From the NCBI RefSeq assembly GCF_001431405.1, contig NZ_LDJL01000002.1, forward strand, positions 62,001-126,000: DNA of 64,000 nucleotides, read 5' to 3'. The notes under the pieces are model-generated. The model saw nothing but the letters and a program-made list of their open reading frames with translations. It was not told the DNA's origin and ran no database searches. Shown here piece after piece: positions 38,164 through 46,308 of the stretch (positions are counted from its first letter, which is position 1; the number at the start of each line of letters is the position of its first letter). The position numbers were made by a program, and so were the translations under genes. The stretch comes from Pseudoxanthomonas dokdonensis (GTDB lineage: Bacteria; Pseudomonadota; Gammaproteobacteria; Xanthomonadales; Xanthomonadaceae).

Positions 38164-39888
38164 TCAACGGGTGGGACGCTCCTCGCGGCGCTTGGCGCGG
38201 TGATCGAACAACATCGCGCTGACCACGATGCTCAGGCCCAGGCCAACGCCGAGCAGGAACAACAGCAAGGCGACCGTCGGATAGCCCCACAGCGTGCTGC
38301 TGGTCGGTATCCGCATCATCATCGACGAGGCCATGATCAGCGCGGCGGTGACGATGCCGGCGGCGATGCGGTTGGCGATCTTCTGCAGGTTTTCCATCAA
38401 CCGGGATTCCTCCAGCCCGGTCAGGCGCACCTTCATGCGGTTGTCGGCCAGCAGTGACAGCACATCGGACAGCTTGCGCGGTCCATCGCGCAACAGTGCC
38501 TGCACCTCCATCATCTCGGCCGCCAGATTGGGCGAGGACAGCGATTTGCGCAGGCGCGCACGCATCACGTGTTGCAGATGGTCTTCAACCAGTGCGCGGG
38601 TGTCGAGCTCCGGCGCCAGGCTGTGGCGCACCGCGTCCAGGTTGAGCAGGGTCTTGCCCAGCAGGCTCAGTTCCGGTGGCGTGCGCAGGCCGCAGGCACT
38701 GGCGATGGCGACCAGTTCCAGCACCATCCGGCCTTCGCTGGTCGATTGCGAATGCGCGGCATAGCGGCTGATGAGCTGGCCCACGTCACGGGTGAAGCGC
38801 GCATCGTCGTAGTCTTCCAGCCGGATGCCCAGCCCGATCGCTTCTTCCGCGACCTGCTCGCCGCGACCATCGACCGCGGCAAACAGCAGTTTCATCAGAC
38901 GGTCGCGCTGGCGCGGCGGGATGTTGACGACCATGCCCAGATCGAAAATCGCCAGCCGCCCTTCCGGTGTCACCCGCAGATTGCCCGGATGTGGGTCGGC
39001 ATGGATTTCGCCATGTACGAACACCTGGTCCAGATAGGCGCGTACCAGCGCCGAGGCCAGCGGCGCCATCGACTGCTCGGTGCGGGCCAGGCCGGAGATG
39101 CGGTTGACCTGGCTGCCGCCAACCAGCTCCATGGTCAGCACCTTGCGGCGGGTGAAATCCCAGTACGGCCGCGGCACCTGCAATTCTTCGAACGGCGCCA
39201 GGTGTTCGCCGAAGCGCTCGAGATTCTCGGCTTCGGCCACATAGTCGAGTTCGGCCATCAGCGTGCGGCGGAACTCCTGCAGCCAGTCACTGAAGCGCAG
39301 GTTGCGTCCGGCCTCGGTCAGGTGGTCGGCGGCGCCGGCAATTTCGTCCAGCAGATCCAGATCGGTCACCAGCTGCTGCGCCACGTTCGGCTTCTGCACC
39401 TTGACCGCGACCTCGGTGCCGTCGCGCAGCAGCGCACGGTGGACCTGTGCCAGTGACGCCGAACCCAGCGGCTCTTCATCGAATTCGGGAAACACCCGGC
39501 TCAGGCGCACGCCCAGCTGCTGCTCGATGACTTCCTTGATCTGATCGAACGGCACCGGCGCCACCCCTTCCTGCATCCGCTCCAGCGCAGTGGCATAGCG
39601 GGGCGGCACGAAGTCGGGACGGGTCGACAGCATCTGTCCCAGCTTGATGAAGGTCGGTCCCAGTTGCTCGAGATCAGCGCTGAACTGTTCCGGTGTACCT
39701 TCCTCGGCCACGTCCTGCACCTGTTCCTCGTCCAGCGCCAGGCCGGTGAATATGCCGGAGTTGCGGTATTTGAACAGGAAGCGCAACAGTTGCGCGCGAC
39801 GCGACATGCCCTTGACCACGGCGTCGGGGGCCGGCTTGTCCGCCTGCAGCTGTTGATCGTTGTCGTTGTCGTTGTCCTGCATCGTCAT
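38164..39888 (-). CDS. UbiB/ABC1-family kinase-like protein
   Basis: A 574-residue member of the UbiB/COQ8 atypical kinase family. The ATG at 39888 follows GGGGGAAG. The KxGQ motif (FIKLGQMLSTR, about 85-95) of the N-terminal extension is present, as is AVKVQKP (ATP-binding Lys), EIHADPHPGNL (catalytic loop) and IFDLGM (DFG-like metal site). Two membrane helices lie at the C-terminus (about 515-560). Family members stabilise ubiquinone synthesis; several paralogues usually exist, so ubiquinone is only a likely target. The initial 25 residues are an Asn/Asp/Gln repeat. Confidence 0.92.
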   Translation of the reverse strand: MTMQDNDNDNDQQLQADKPAPDAVVKGMSRRAQLLRFLFKYRNSGIFTGLALDEEQVQDVAEEGTPEQFSADLEQLGPTFIKLGQMLSTRPDFVPPRYATALERMQEGVAPVPFDQIKEVIEQQLGVRLSRVFPEFDEEPLGSASLAQVHRALLRDGTEVAVKVQKPNVAQQLVTDLDLLDEIAGAADHLTEAGRNLRFSDWLQEFRRTLMAELDYVAEAENLERFGEHLAPFEELQVPRPYWDFTRRKVLTMELVGGSQVNRISGLARTEQSMAPLASALVRAYLDQVFVHGEIHADPHPGNLRVTPEGRLAIFDLGMVVNIPPRQRDRLMKLLFAAVDGRGEQVAEEAIGLGIRLEDYDDARFTRDVGQLISRYAAHSQSTSEGRMVLELVAIASACGLRTPPELSLLGKTLLNLDAVRHSLAPELDTRALVEDHLQHVMRARLRKSLSSPNLAAEMMEVQALLRDGPRKLSDVLSLLADNRMKVRLTGLEESRLMENLQKIANRIAAGIVTAALIMASSMMMRIPTSSTLWGYPTVALLLFLLGVGLGLSIVVSAMLFDHRAKRREERPTR

Positions 39889-40030
39889 CGCTTCCCCCAC
39901 TGAGTCCGGTCTTGATTGTTGATGGCGCCAGGTAACGGACAGGTGAAGCGGGCGGGACGGCGTCTCTTCACGTGGTCTTTAAGCCGGCTCAGGTGAAGTG
40001 GAGGTCGATTTGAAGAAAGGAGCACGGTGC

Positions 40031-40324
40031 ATGAGCCTGATCAGGATGCGCTTGACCGGCAGCAGCGATGACGCCAACGCGCTCATCACCGCGTTGCACG
40101 GCCTGGACGACGTCGACCGCGCCGAGGAAATCGCCGATCTGATGCCGCATCTCGACGATGCGGATTCCAGTTCCGCCGGCCTGCCCGACGACATCGGCCC
40201 TGGCACCCACCTGCTGGAAGTCGACACCACCAGCGACGATGCCGACCGGCGCGTGCGTGAAATTGCCCGACGCACCACTGAAAACCTGGGGTGTGCACTG
40301 GAATTCGTCGACGACGATCTTTGA
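40031..40324 (+). CDS. Small hypothetical acidic protein
   Basis: A 97-residue protein. The ATG at 40031 follows AAAGGAG by eight bases. It is acidic, with a repeated Asp-Asp pattern (GSSDDANALITALHGLDDVDRAEEIADLM) and an alpha-beta look (SLIRMRL at the start, LEVDTTSDD and LEFVDDDL near the end). No family recognised. It is divergent from the UbiB-type gene by 142 bases. Confidence 0.6.
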   Translation: MSLIRMRLTGSSDDANALITALHGLDDVDRAEEIADLMPHLDDADSSSAGLPDDIGPGTHLLEVDTTSDDADRRVREIARRTTENLGCALEFVDDDL

Positions 40325-40426
40325 CAGGCTGATGCCTGCGGCCAGCTGCTGCGGTATCAGCAATGGATCAAGCCGGCAATGGCTCAAGCCGGCAATGCGA
40401 GGGAGAAAATGCGTGGCGTGCAGTCG

Positions 40427-41080
40427 CTATCCACGCGCATACCAGCGCAGCACCTGATCGGGCAGCTCGCCATCCAGCGTCACCTGCAGGGCGGCAAACC
40501 CGTCGAGCACGTTGCGTACCTGCCGCCATAGTGGCCAGCGTGGATCGCTGATCGCGTCCAGCGCGGTGCCATCACCCAGGGGGTTGTCCGCCATGCCCGC
40601 ATCCAGTGCGTCGAACAGGCCCGCCGACAGCAGCGACTCCAGCCACGGTCGCAACTGTTGCTTCTCCAGCCGCAGCCGCGTCGCCAGCCAGTCGGCCAAC
40701 GGTGCATGCAGCCGGTAACCCTGTGCATCGAGACGGCGGGCTTCCTGATCCAGCAGCTGCTGCGCACCGCGGAACCATTCGCCATGGCCGGCCGCCCGGC
40801 GCGGCACCAGCAGCGGTGCCGGCGCATTGAGCTCGCGCAGCTGGCGCTTGATCCGGGTTTCGTGCGCACGCGCCTCGCCTACGCTGTCGGTCTGCAGCAG
40901 CCAGCCATGGGCCAGATCGAAGAATTCGTAATAGCGCGGCGCCAGTTCGTTGATGCGGCGGTAGGGATCGCGTGACATGCCGACTTTCAGCAGATCCTCG
41001 TAGGCGCACGGCAACACGTACAGGTAGCAATGACCTTCACTGGCCGCGCGGCGATGTCCGGCTGCAACGATACGGGCCAT
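40427..41080 (-). CDS. GIY-YIG nuclease-superfamily protein
   Basis: A 217-residue soluble protein. The GIY-YIG-like start CYLYVLPCAYEDLLKVGMSRDPYRRINEL (about 18-46) has YLYV in place of GIY and LKVGMS in place of YIG, plus the Arg on the following helix. A Glu further on (HETRIKRQL) could be the metal ligand. The second half (about 105-217) is helical and not recognised. Similar T5orf172-type GIY-YIG proteins occur in phages and bacteria; nuclease activity is not certain. The neighbouring gene on the same strand is the flavodoxin-like one, 21 bases upstream. Confidence 0.7.
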   Translation of the reverse strand: MARIVAAGHRRAASEGHCYLYVLPCAYEDLLKVGMSRDPYRRINELAPRYYEFFDLAHGWLLQTDSVGEARAHETRIKRQLRELNAPAPLLVPRRAAGHGEWFRGAQQLLDQEARRLDAQGYRLHAPLADWLATRLRLEKQQLRPWLESLLSAGLFDALDAGMADNPLGDGTALDAISDPRWPLWRQVRNVLDGFAALQVTLDGELPDQVLRWYARG

Positions 41081-41101
41081 GACCAGCGTCGCGCTGCGCG
41101 C

Positions 41102-41824
41102 TCAGCGGTATTCCGGGTTGGGGTGATCGAAGCGGCAGCCGGCATCCCACTCACGGCGCTGGTTGCCATGGGCGGGAATGCCACCGGCGTCCTTCAGTAG
41201 ACGCGCCATGTGCATCAGGTTCCAGGCCATGAAGGTGGTGTTGCGCTGGGTGAAGTCATTGTCGTAACCGGCGCCGTCGTCACCGTACGATGGGCCGGGA
41301 CCGGCTTCGCCAATCCAACCGGCGTCGGCCTGGGGCGGAATCAGGTAGCCGATGTGCTGCAAGGCATACAACAGGCTCATCGAACAGTGCTTGATGCCAT
41401 CTTCGTTGCCGGTCACCACACAGCCCGCCACCCGTCCGTAGTACACATACTGGCCGGCATCGTTCAACTTGCCGGACTCGGCATACAGGCGTTCGATGAC
41501 CCGGCGGCAGACCGAGCTTTCCTCGCCCAGCCAGATCGGGGTGGCCAGGACCAGGATATCGGCGGCCATGACTTTCCTGCACAAGCCCGGCCAATCGTCG
41601 CGTTCGAAGCCGTGTTCGGTCATGTCCGGCTGCACGCCCGGCGCCAGTTGCAGATCCACCGGACGCACGATCTCGACCTGCACGCCCTGCGCGCGCATCA
41701 CCCCGGCGCTGACTTGCAGCAGGCGTTCGGTATGCGAGGTCTGGCCGCTGGGTTTCAGCGTGCAGTTGAGCAGCAGGGCCTTGAGGTCGTCGTATTTTGC
41801 AGCGGCGGAAGATCCTGCAGTCAT
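41102..41824 (-). CDS. Flavodoxin-like NAD(P)H-dependent oxidoreductase
   Basis: A 240-residue protein of the FMN-dependent reductase / flavodoxin fold. The phosphate-binding loop (LLLNCTLKPSGQTSHTERLL, about 17-36) lies near the start, and LVLATPIWLGEESSVCRRVIERL (about 91-113) is the second flavin-contact segment. VAGCVVTGNEDGIKHCS supplies the third. No signal peptide. It probably transfers electrons from NAD(P)H to quinone-like compounds, which is inference. Overlap with neighbours is absent. Confidence 0.85.
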   Translation of the reverse strand: MTAGSSAAAKYDDLKALLLNCTLKPSGQTSHTERLLQVSAGVMRAQGVQVEIVRPVDLQLAPGVQPDMTEHGFERDDWPGLCRKVMAADILVLATPIWLGEESSVCRRVIERLYAESGKLNDAGQYVYYGRVAGCVVTGNEDGIKHCSMSLLYALQHIGYLIPPQADAGWIGEAGPGPSYGDDGAGYDNDFTQRNTTFMAWNLMHMARLLKDAGGIPAHGNQRREWDAGCRFDHPNPEYR

Positions 41825-41986
41825 GCGCGGTTCCTTGGTGGCGGGTGCGATGGCGCCGGGCGGATGCTGCGCGTCCGGCGACCGGTAGCGGTGCCCGCCA
41901 GTCTGCCGCCCCAGCCGTTAAACCGATGCCTGCAAGACGCACATTGATCGGGTCATCAGCATGCCCCGGCGCAACGGCGTCACGGA

Positions 41987-42403
41987 TCACAGGCCCGCAG
42001 CCTTCCAGGGCGCTGGCGGGTGCCGGGACCGTGGCCACAGCCAACGCCGCAGGCACAGCGCCTGCAGCGGCATCCCCAGCAGCAATCCGATCACAAACCA
42101 GACGGGCCAGTCATCGCGCATCTGCCAGCTGGCCGCGAGCGCCAGCCCCAGCAACAGGGCCAGCCAGGCGAACAGGTGCCAGCGACGGGGTCGCGCTGGC
42201 AAGCTGGTGAAGACGAGCGCGGCGATCAATCCGGACAACAGATAACAGCCCAGGTCGAACAGCAGCCGTGCATTGCCCTGGCCCCAGCCAGCCTGATCGG
42301 CCGGCCATGCGGCCGCCAGGTTGACCGCCACCATCACCGCCATCGCCAGTGCGAAGCAGGCCACGGTTCGCGCACTCAACCACAGCCAGCGTATCGGGCT
42401 CAT
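41987..42403 (-). CDS. Hypothetical membrane protein
   Basis: A 138-residue protein with about four membrane helices (residues 8-30, 48-68, 75-92, 98-118) separated by basic loops (LPARPRRWH). It starts 14 bases after the Omp85-type gene on the same strand, so the two may be one transcript. No family recognised. Confidence 0.6.
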   Translation of the reverse strand: MSPIRWLWLSARTVACFALAMAVMVAVNLAAAWPADQAGWGQGNARLLFDLGCYLLSGLIAALVFTSLPARPRRWHLFAWLALLLGLALAASWQMRDDWPVWFVIGLLLGMPLQALCLRRWLWPRSRHPPAPWKAAGL

Positions 42404-42417
42404 CGCAGTGTCGCGAG

Positions 42418-43578
42418 TCAGAACGCCTCCCCGATGGCGAAATACAGTCCGTCCGAATCCTTGCCGCGCGCGTAGTCGACACGCACGTTGACGTCGTACG
42501 CCAGTGACGCCTTGAAGCGCAGGCCGACGCCGGCGGCCGGCAGCAGGTCGTTCATGCGGTAGTCGCCCAGGTCATGGCCAACCCCGCCGACACCGGCAAA
42601 CGCCACCGCGCCCCAGCGCGGAGTGAACTGGAAGCGGTACTCGCCCTGCGTCGCCAGCAGCGTGCGATCACGGTACTGGCCGGCCTCGTAGCCACGCAGA
42701 TCACTGTTGGCGCCAAACTGGCACAACTGGAAGAACGGCGCGCGGCTGGAAGTGCCGCAGGCCGATGCGCGCAAGGCCAGCACGCTGCGTTCGCCGAGCG
42801 TGCGGTAATGGTTGTAGTGGAGCTTGAGCTGGCCGTATTCGCGATCAGCACCAAATGCATCCAGGCTCCAGCGCAGGCTGGCACTGGCATAGCTGCCCCG
42901 GCTGGGCCATTGCTCGTTGTCGCGGGTGTCGAACTCGTAGGCCAGCCCGGGACCGAGCAGCCGGGTCTCCAGATCCAGCGGCGGCAGCTCCAGGCCATCG
43001 GGCGCGGCGCGGTCGAAGCGCGGACGCACGCTGCTGTCCATCTGCCACAACACCAGGCCGGCATACTGGTTGGCGGCTGCCTTGCGCAGCAGCTCGGCAT
43101 AGATGACGTTGGCCTGCTGGTTGAACTTGATCGCGCGGTCGTTGTCGCCCTGCGCGCTGCCGATGCCGTAGAAGCGCAGGTTGAAATCGGCACGACCGAC
43201 GCCGGCGGTGAGCCTGTAGCTGTCCTGCCGCAGATAGGCTTTCTGGAACACCCCGGCGCCGCGACTGCCGTTGTCGGTCCACAGTGCACCGGCGCCGCTG
43301 ATCCAGGGCCGTTCGCTGCCCTGCGGGCGGTAGAACAGGACCGCCGACAGCACCAGCCCACTGCCAAGCGACGGGTTGCTCAACGGAATCGGCATCACCA
43401 CGAAACTGCGCTGTTTGCCGGCATTGCCATCGCCCAGCGCCTCGGCCTGTTCGTGGCCGGGCACCTGGCTGTCACGGCCGGCCTCGCCGGCGGTCACGAC
43501 GGCGGCCGCCAGCCACAGGCCGGCGATGGCCAGCCAGCGACACAACAGGCAAGCAGTCAACGAAGACGATCGCATCAT
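42418..43578 (-). CDS. Omp85-type barrel protein without POTRA domains
   Basis: A 386-residue outer-membrane protein of the surface-antigen (D15) barrel type. A signal peptide covers about residues 1-31. No POTRA domain precedes the barrel; only about 30 residues lie between signal and first strand (SFVVMPIPLSNPSLGSGLVL). Barrel landmarks include GPGLAYEFDTRDNEQWPSRG, SDLRGYEAGQYRD (the RGYxxG motif of loop 6) and VRVDYARGKDSDGLYFAIGEAF at the end, finishing in Phe. Single-barrel proteins of this type are common in lipid-handling or unknown roles. Confidence 0.8.
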   Translation of the reverse strand: MMRSSSLTACLLCRWLAIAGLWLAAAVVTAGEAGRDSQVPGHEQAEALGDGNAGKQRSFVVMPIPLSNPSLGSGLVLSAVLFYRPQGSERPWISGAGALWTDNGSRGAGVFQKAYLRQDSYRLTAGVGRADFNLRFYGIGSAQGDNDRAIKFNQQANVIYAELLRKAAANQYAGLVLWQMDSSVRPRFDRAAPDGLELPPLDLETRLLGPGLAYEFDTRDNEQWPSRGSYASASLRWSLDAFGADREYGQLKLHYNHYRTLGERSVLALRASACGTSSRAPFFQLCQFGANSDLRGYEAGQYRDRTLLATQGEYRFQFTPRWGAVAFAGVGGVGHDLGDYRMNDLLPAAGVGLRFKASLAYDVNVRVDYARGKDSDGLYFAIGEAF

Positions 43579-43669
43579 CGGCCTGCGGCGGCGGAAACAG
43601 TGCCCAACATACGCCTGTACGGGACCGCTTCAAACCGGCATGGCCATGGCTGCCGGCAACGGCTACGGC

Positions 43670-44968
43670 TCATCTGCTGACCTGGAACGGAAAATTGGCG
43701 TGGGCCGCGTGCCCGTGGCCGTCGCGCACTTCGACAAACAAACGGTAGTTGCCAGCGCTGGCGGGCGCCTGCAGTTCGACCACGCCTTCGCCGCGTTCAC
43801 GCAATGGCACGTCAACCGCTGCCGGGACCTGCTCATGATCGCCACCGATCGATTTGGCGGTGCTTTCCTGCAGCACGTACCAGCGATATGCCAGCGGATC
43901 GCCATCGCCATCGCGCGCCTGCACCACGGCACGGTAGGGCTTGCCGGCGGCCAGCACCACGCTGTCGATGGCGGCCCTGCCATCCAGCTGGATCGGTCGC
44001 AGCGCCGGCGCGCGATTGGCTGGCCAATGGCCGGTCCACAGGTACTGCATGGTGTCGACCCCGGGGGTGGCCTCGCCCGACGCCAGGAACAGGCCATACC
44101 AGGTCGGCGTGCGTTCCTGCTTGTTGCCCCACAGGAACACGTACGAACCCAGTCCCTGTCGCTGGTCACTGGCGACGTAGTCCTGGTAGCGCTGCTGCAG
44201 CGCCTGCGCCTTTTCGGTGCTGGTGGCTTCGATTGGCGCTCCCCAGCTGGTCAGCGGGCTTTCCCAATGCCCGGTCGGGCCCCACTCGGTGACGATGTAG
44301 GGGCCGGTCCAATCGCTGTCGACGAGCTTGCGTGGCAGCTGATCGATATCCCCGTACAGCTGGATGCCGATCAGGTCCAGCGACGGCGCCCGCGCCTTCA
44401 GCAGAGCGATGAGTCCGGCATCGAAGCCGGCCAGGGTGGTCATCACCGGATGTCGCGGGTCGATCTGGTGGATGGCATCGGCCATCTGGCCGACCGCGTT
44501 CCAGACTGCCGGGTTGCTGTATTCGAGGTTCAACTCGTTGCCGACCACCCACATCAGTACCGCCGGATGATCCTTGTAGCGTGCGACCTCGGCACGTACC
44601 CGCTGCAGTTGCTGCGCGACCGCCTGCCCATCGTCGTAATCGAAACCATGGCGCTCCCTGGCGACTTCAATGCCCAACGCCACCCGCAGGCCGTTGTCGC
44701 GGGCACGATCCAGCATCGCCAGGGTCTTGTCGACGTCACCGCTTTGCCAGGTACGGAAGGAATTGCCACCGGCAGCGACCAGCGCTTCCTGGCTGCCCCC
44801 GCCGAGGCCGGCACCGTTGACATGGAACGGCTGGCCGTCGACCAGCAGCTGGTAGCGGCCCTGTTGCTGGACGATGCGCACCTCGGCCGGCCGTTCCGGC
44901 AACGGTGAGGCCTGCGCACGACAGCAGCAGGCGGCAAGCAGGCAGGCGATGAAGACGGCAATGCGCAT
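43670..44968 (-). CDS. Secreted GH2-type TIM-barrel glycosidase
   Basis: A 432-residue secreted protein with a signal peptide (first 20 residues, ending AQA-S). The TIM barrel of the glycoside hydrolase family 2 C-terminal type runs to about residue 300: GVNxxF-like ALVAAGGNSFRTWQS, then WVVGNELNL with the acid/base Glu, and YIVTEWGPTGHW with the nucleophile Glu. A C-terminal Ig-like region (about 310-432) follows and ends FPFQVSR. No GH2 N-terminal jelly-roll domain is present, so it may be another clan A enzyme. Substrate unknown. Confidence 0.78.
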   Translation of the reverse strand: MRIAVFIACLLAACCCRAQASPLPERPAEVRIVQQQGRYQLLVDGQPFHVNGAGLGGGSQEALVAAGGNSFRTWQSGDVDKTLAMLDRARDNGLRVALGIEVARERHGFDYDDGQAVAQQLQRVRAEVARYKDHPAVLMWVVGNELNLEYSNPAVWNAVGQMADAIHQIDPRHPVMTTLAGFDAGLIALLKARAPSLDLIGIQLYGDIDQLPRKLVDSDWTGPYIVTEWGPTGHWESPLTSWGAPIEATSTEKAQALQQRYQDYVASDQRQGLGSYVFLWGNKQERTPTWYGLFLASGEATPGVDTMQYLWTGHWPANRAPALRPIQLDGRAAIDSVVLAAGKPYRAVVQARDGDGDPLAYRWYVLQESTAKSIGGDHEQVPAAVDVPLRERGEGVVELQAPASAGNYRLFVEVRDGHGHAAHANFPFQVSR

Positions 44969-44980
44969 GGGCAGCGGTTC

Positions 44981-45002
44981 AAGGTGGCAGGGTCGCCACC
45001 TT
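44981..45002. terminator. Hairpin downstream of napC
   Basis: AAGGTGGC, a six-base loop, then GCCACCTT: a perfect 8-bp stem 49 bases beyond the napC stop and just before the glycosidase start. There is no T run, so it may be a weak terminator or mRNA 3' stabiliser. Confidence 0.35.
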
Positions 45003-45050
45003 AGCGCGAGCGGCCGCGTGCGAACAGCGGCCAGGCCGGTTCGCGCGCCC

Positions 45051-45665
45051 TCAGCCCTGCGGTACTCCGGTCATGTCCGGCAGATGATGGGCGACGCCCT
45101 TGTGGCAGTCGATGCAGGTCTTCTCACCGCTGCCAAGCCACAGCTTGTGGATCTGTGCCGCCCGCGATCCCTGGCGGGTCAGGTCCATCGAATCATAGTC
45201 ATGGCAGTTGCGGCATTCCAGCGAATCATTGGCCTTCAAACGCGCCCATTCGTGCTGGGCCAGTTCCAGCCGGTGATCGAGGAATTTCTCGCGGTTGTCG
45301 ATGGTGCCCGCCAGCTTGCCCCACACTTCCTTCGAGGCCTGCATCTTGCGTGCGATCTTGTCGGTCCAGTTATGCGGTACGTGGCAGTCCGGGCAGGTCG
45401 CGCGCACGCCGGATCGGTTGCTGTAGTGGATGGTGGTCTTCAATTCCTGGAACACGTTGTCGTTCATCTCGTGACAACCGGTGCAGAAGGTCTCGGTGTT
45501 GGTCGCTTCCAGCGCGGTGTTGAACGCGCCCCAGAACACGATGCCGGCAACAAACCCGGCCACGGTCAGGAAGCCCAGGCTGTAGTGCACGCTGGGCCGG
45601 CGCAGCGTCATCCAGAGGCCGTGGAGACGGGAATCGCGGAACGTCCAGTCGCGTAACCTGCGCAT
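45051..45665 (-). CDS. napC: Tetrahaem cytochrome NapC
   Basis: A 204-residue membrane-anchored cytochrome that takes electrons from quinol and passes them to NapB. ATG at 45665 follows AGGAG; the longer frame has no homology. One membrane helix at about residues 28-48 is followed by four CxxCH haem sites at 61-65, 91-95, 151-155 and 184-188. Spacing matches the NapC/NirT family. It is the last gene of napEFDABC. Other NapC-like proteins serve different reductases, but the operon fixes the assignment. Confidence 0.96.
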   Translation of the reverse strand: MRRLRDWTFRDSRLHGLWMTLRRPSVHYSLGFLTVAGFVAGIVFWGAFNTALEATNTETFCTGCHEMNDNVFQELKTTIHYSNRSGVRATCPDCHVPHNWTDKIARKMQASKEVWGKLAGTIDNREKFLDHRLELAQHEWARLKANDSLECRNCHDYDSMDLTRQGSRAAQIHKLWLGSGEKTCIDCHKGVAHHLPDMTGVPQG

Positions 45666-45669
45666 GCTG

Positions 45670-46248
45670 CTACTCCTTGCCGACGGCGATGACCGAATCG
45701 ATGTCCCTGAAGCCGTTGGCGACCAGCTGCGGCGCGTTGGTCTGGACCACGTGGCACTGGTTGCAGAAGTAGCGACGCGGCGAAATCGTCGCCAGGAACT
45801 GATCATCGCGATCCATGTAATGGGTCACGCTGACCGGCGGTGCCTGGAACGTCGCGGCGTTGGCGCGGGCATGGCACAACATGCAGCGGTTGCTGTTCTT
45901 GTCGATCTGGTAGCTGTCGATGGCATGTGGAATCGTCGGCGGCTGCATCGGATAGGCGCGGGTGCGTTTGATGTCGGCGTTCTCGACCGACGCCAGCCGC
46001 GGCGGCAGGGCCTCCCGGTCAATCGGCACGCCGCGACGGATGGCATCGATCTGCTGGCCCGGCACGAACGCGACCATCCCCGCCGGCGCGGCCTGCGTGC
46101 TGCTGGCCGGCGCCTGTGCGCTGGCCGGCGTGTCGCGCTGTGCCAGCCAGCGCCCCACCATCCAGCCGGCCAGGAACAGCAGCGCGCCCAGCGCCAGCGT
46201 CACCACGACGGCGGTCAACAATTGTCTGTTGCGTTTGCTGCTATCCAT
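45670..46248 (-). CDS. napB: Dihaem cytochrome NapB
   Basis: A 192-residue electron-transfer subunit of periplasmic nitrate reductase. Two haem motifs are visible: CMLCH (122-126) and CNQCH (162-166). The N-terminus is a hydrophobic helix (about 10-33) followed by WLAQRD; a cleavage site is not obvious, so it may remain anchored rather than being released, which is odd for the family. An Ala/Pro-rich linker (about 42-58) precedes the conserved [23 protein letters not shown]. It lies between napA and napC. Confidence 0.95.
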   Translation of the reverse strand: MDSSKRNRQLLTAVVVTLALGALLFLAGWMVGRWLAQRDTPASAQAPASSTQAAPAGMVAFVPGQQIDAIRRGVPIDREALPPRLASVENADIKRTRAYPMQPPTIPHAIDSYQIDKNSNRCMLCHARANAATFQAPPVSVTHYMDRDDQFLATISPRRYFCNQCHVVQTNAPQLVANGFRDIDSVIAVGKE

Positions 46249-46308
46249 GGCACTCCTCCCGGGCGCGTGTCATCTGTCGGTTGCGCTGTGAACCGGATCG
46301 CCTGACGC

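Noticed and set aside
40360-40400. Short direct repeat CAAGCCGGCAATG twice
   Set aside because: Two 13-base copies in a 102-base gap; too short and unconnected to any element.
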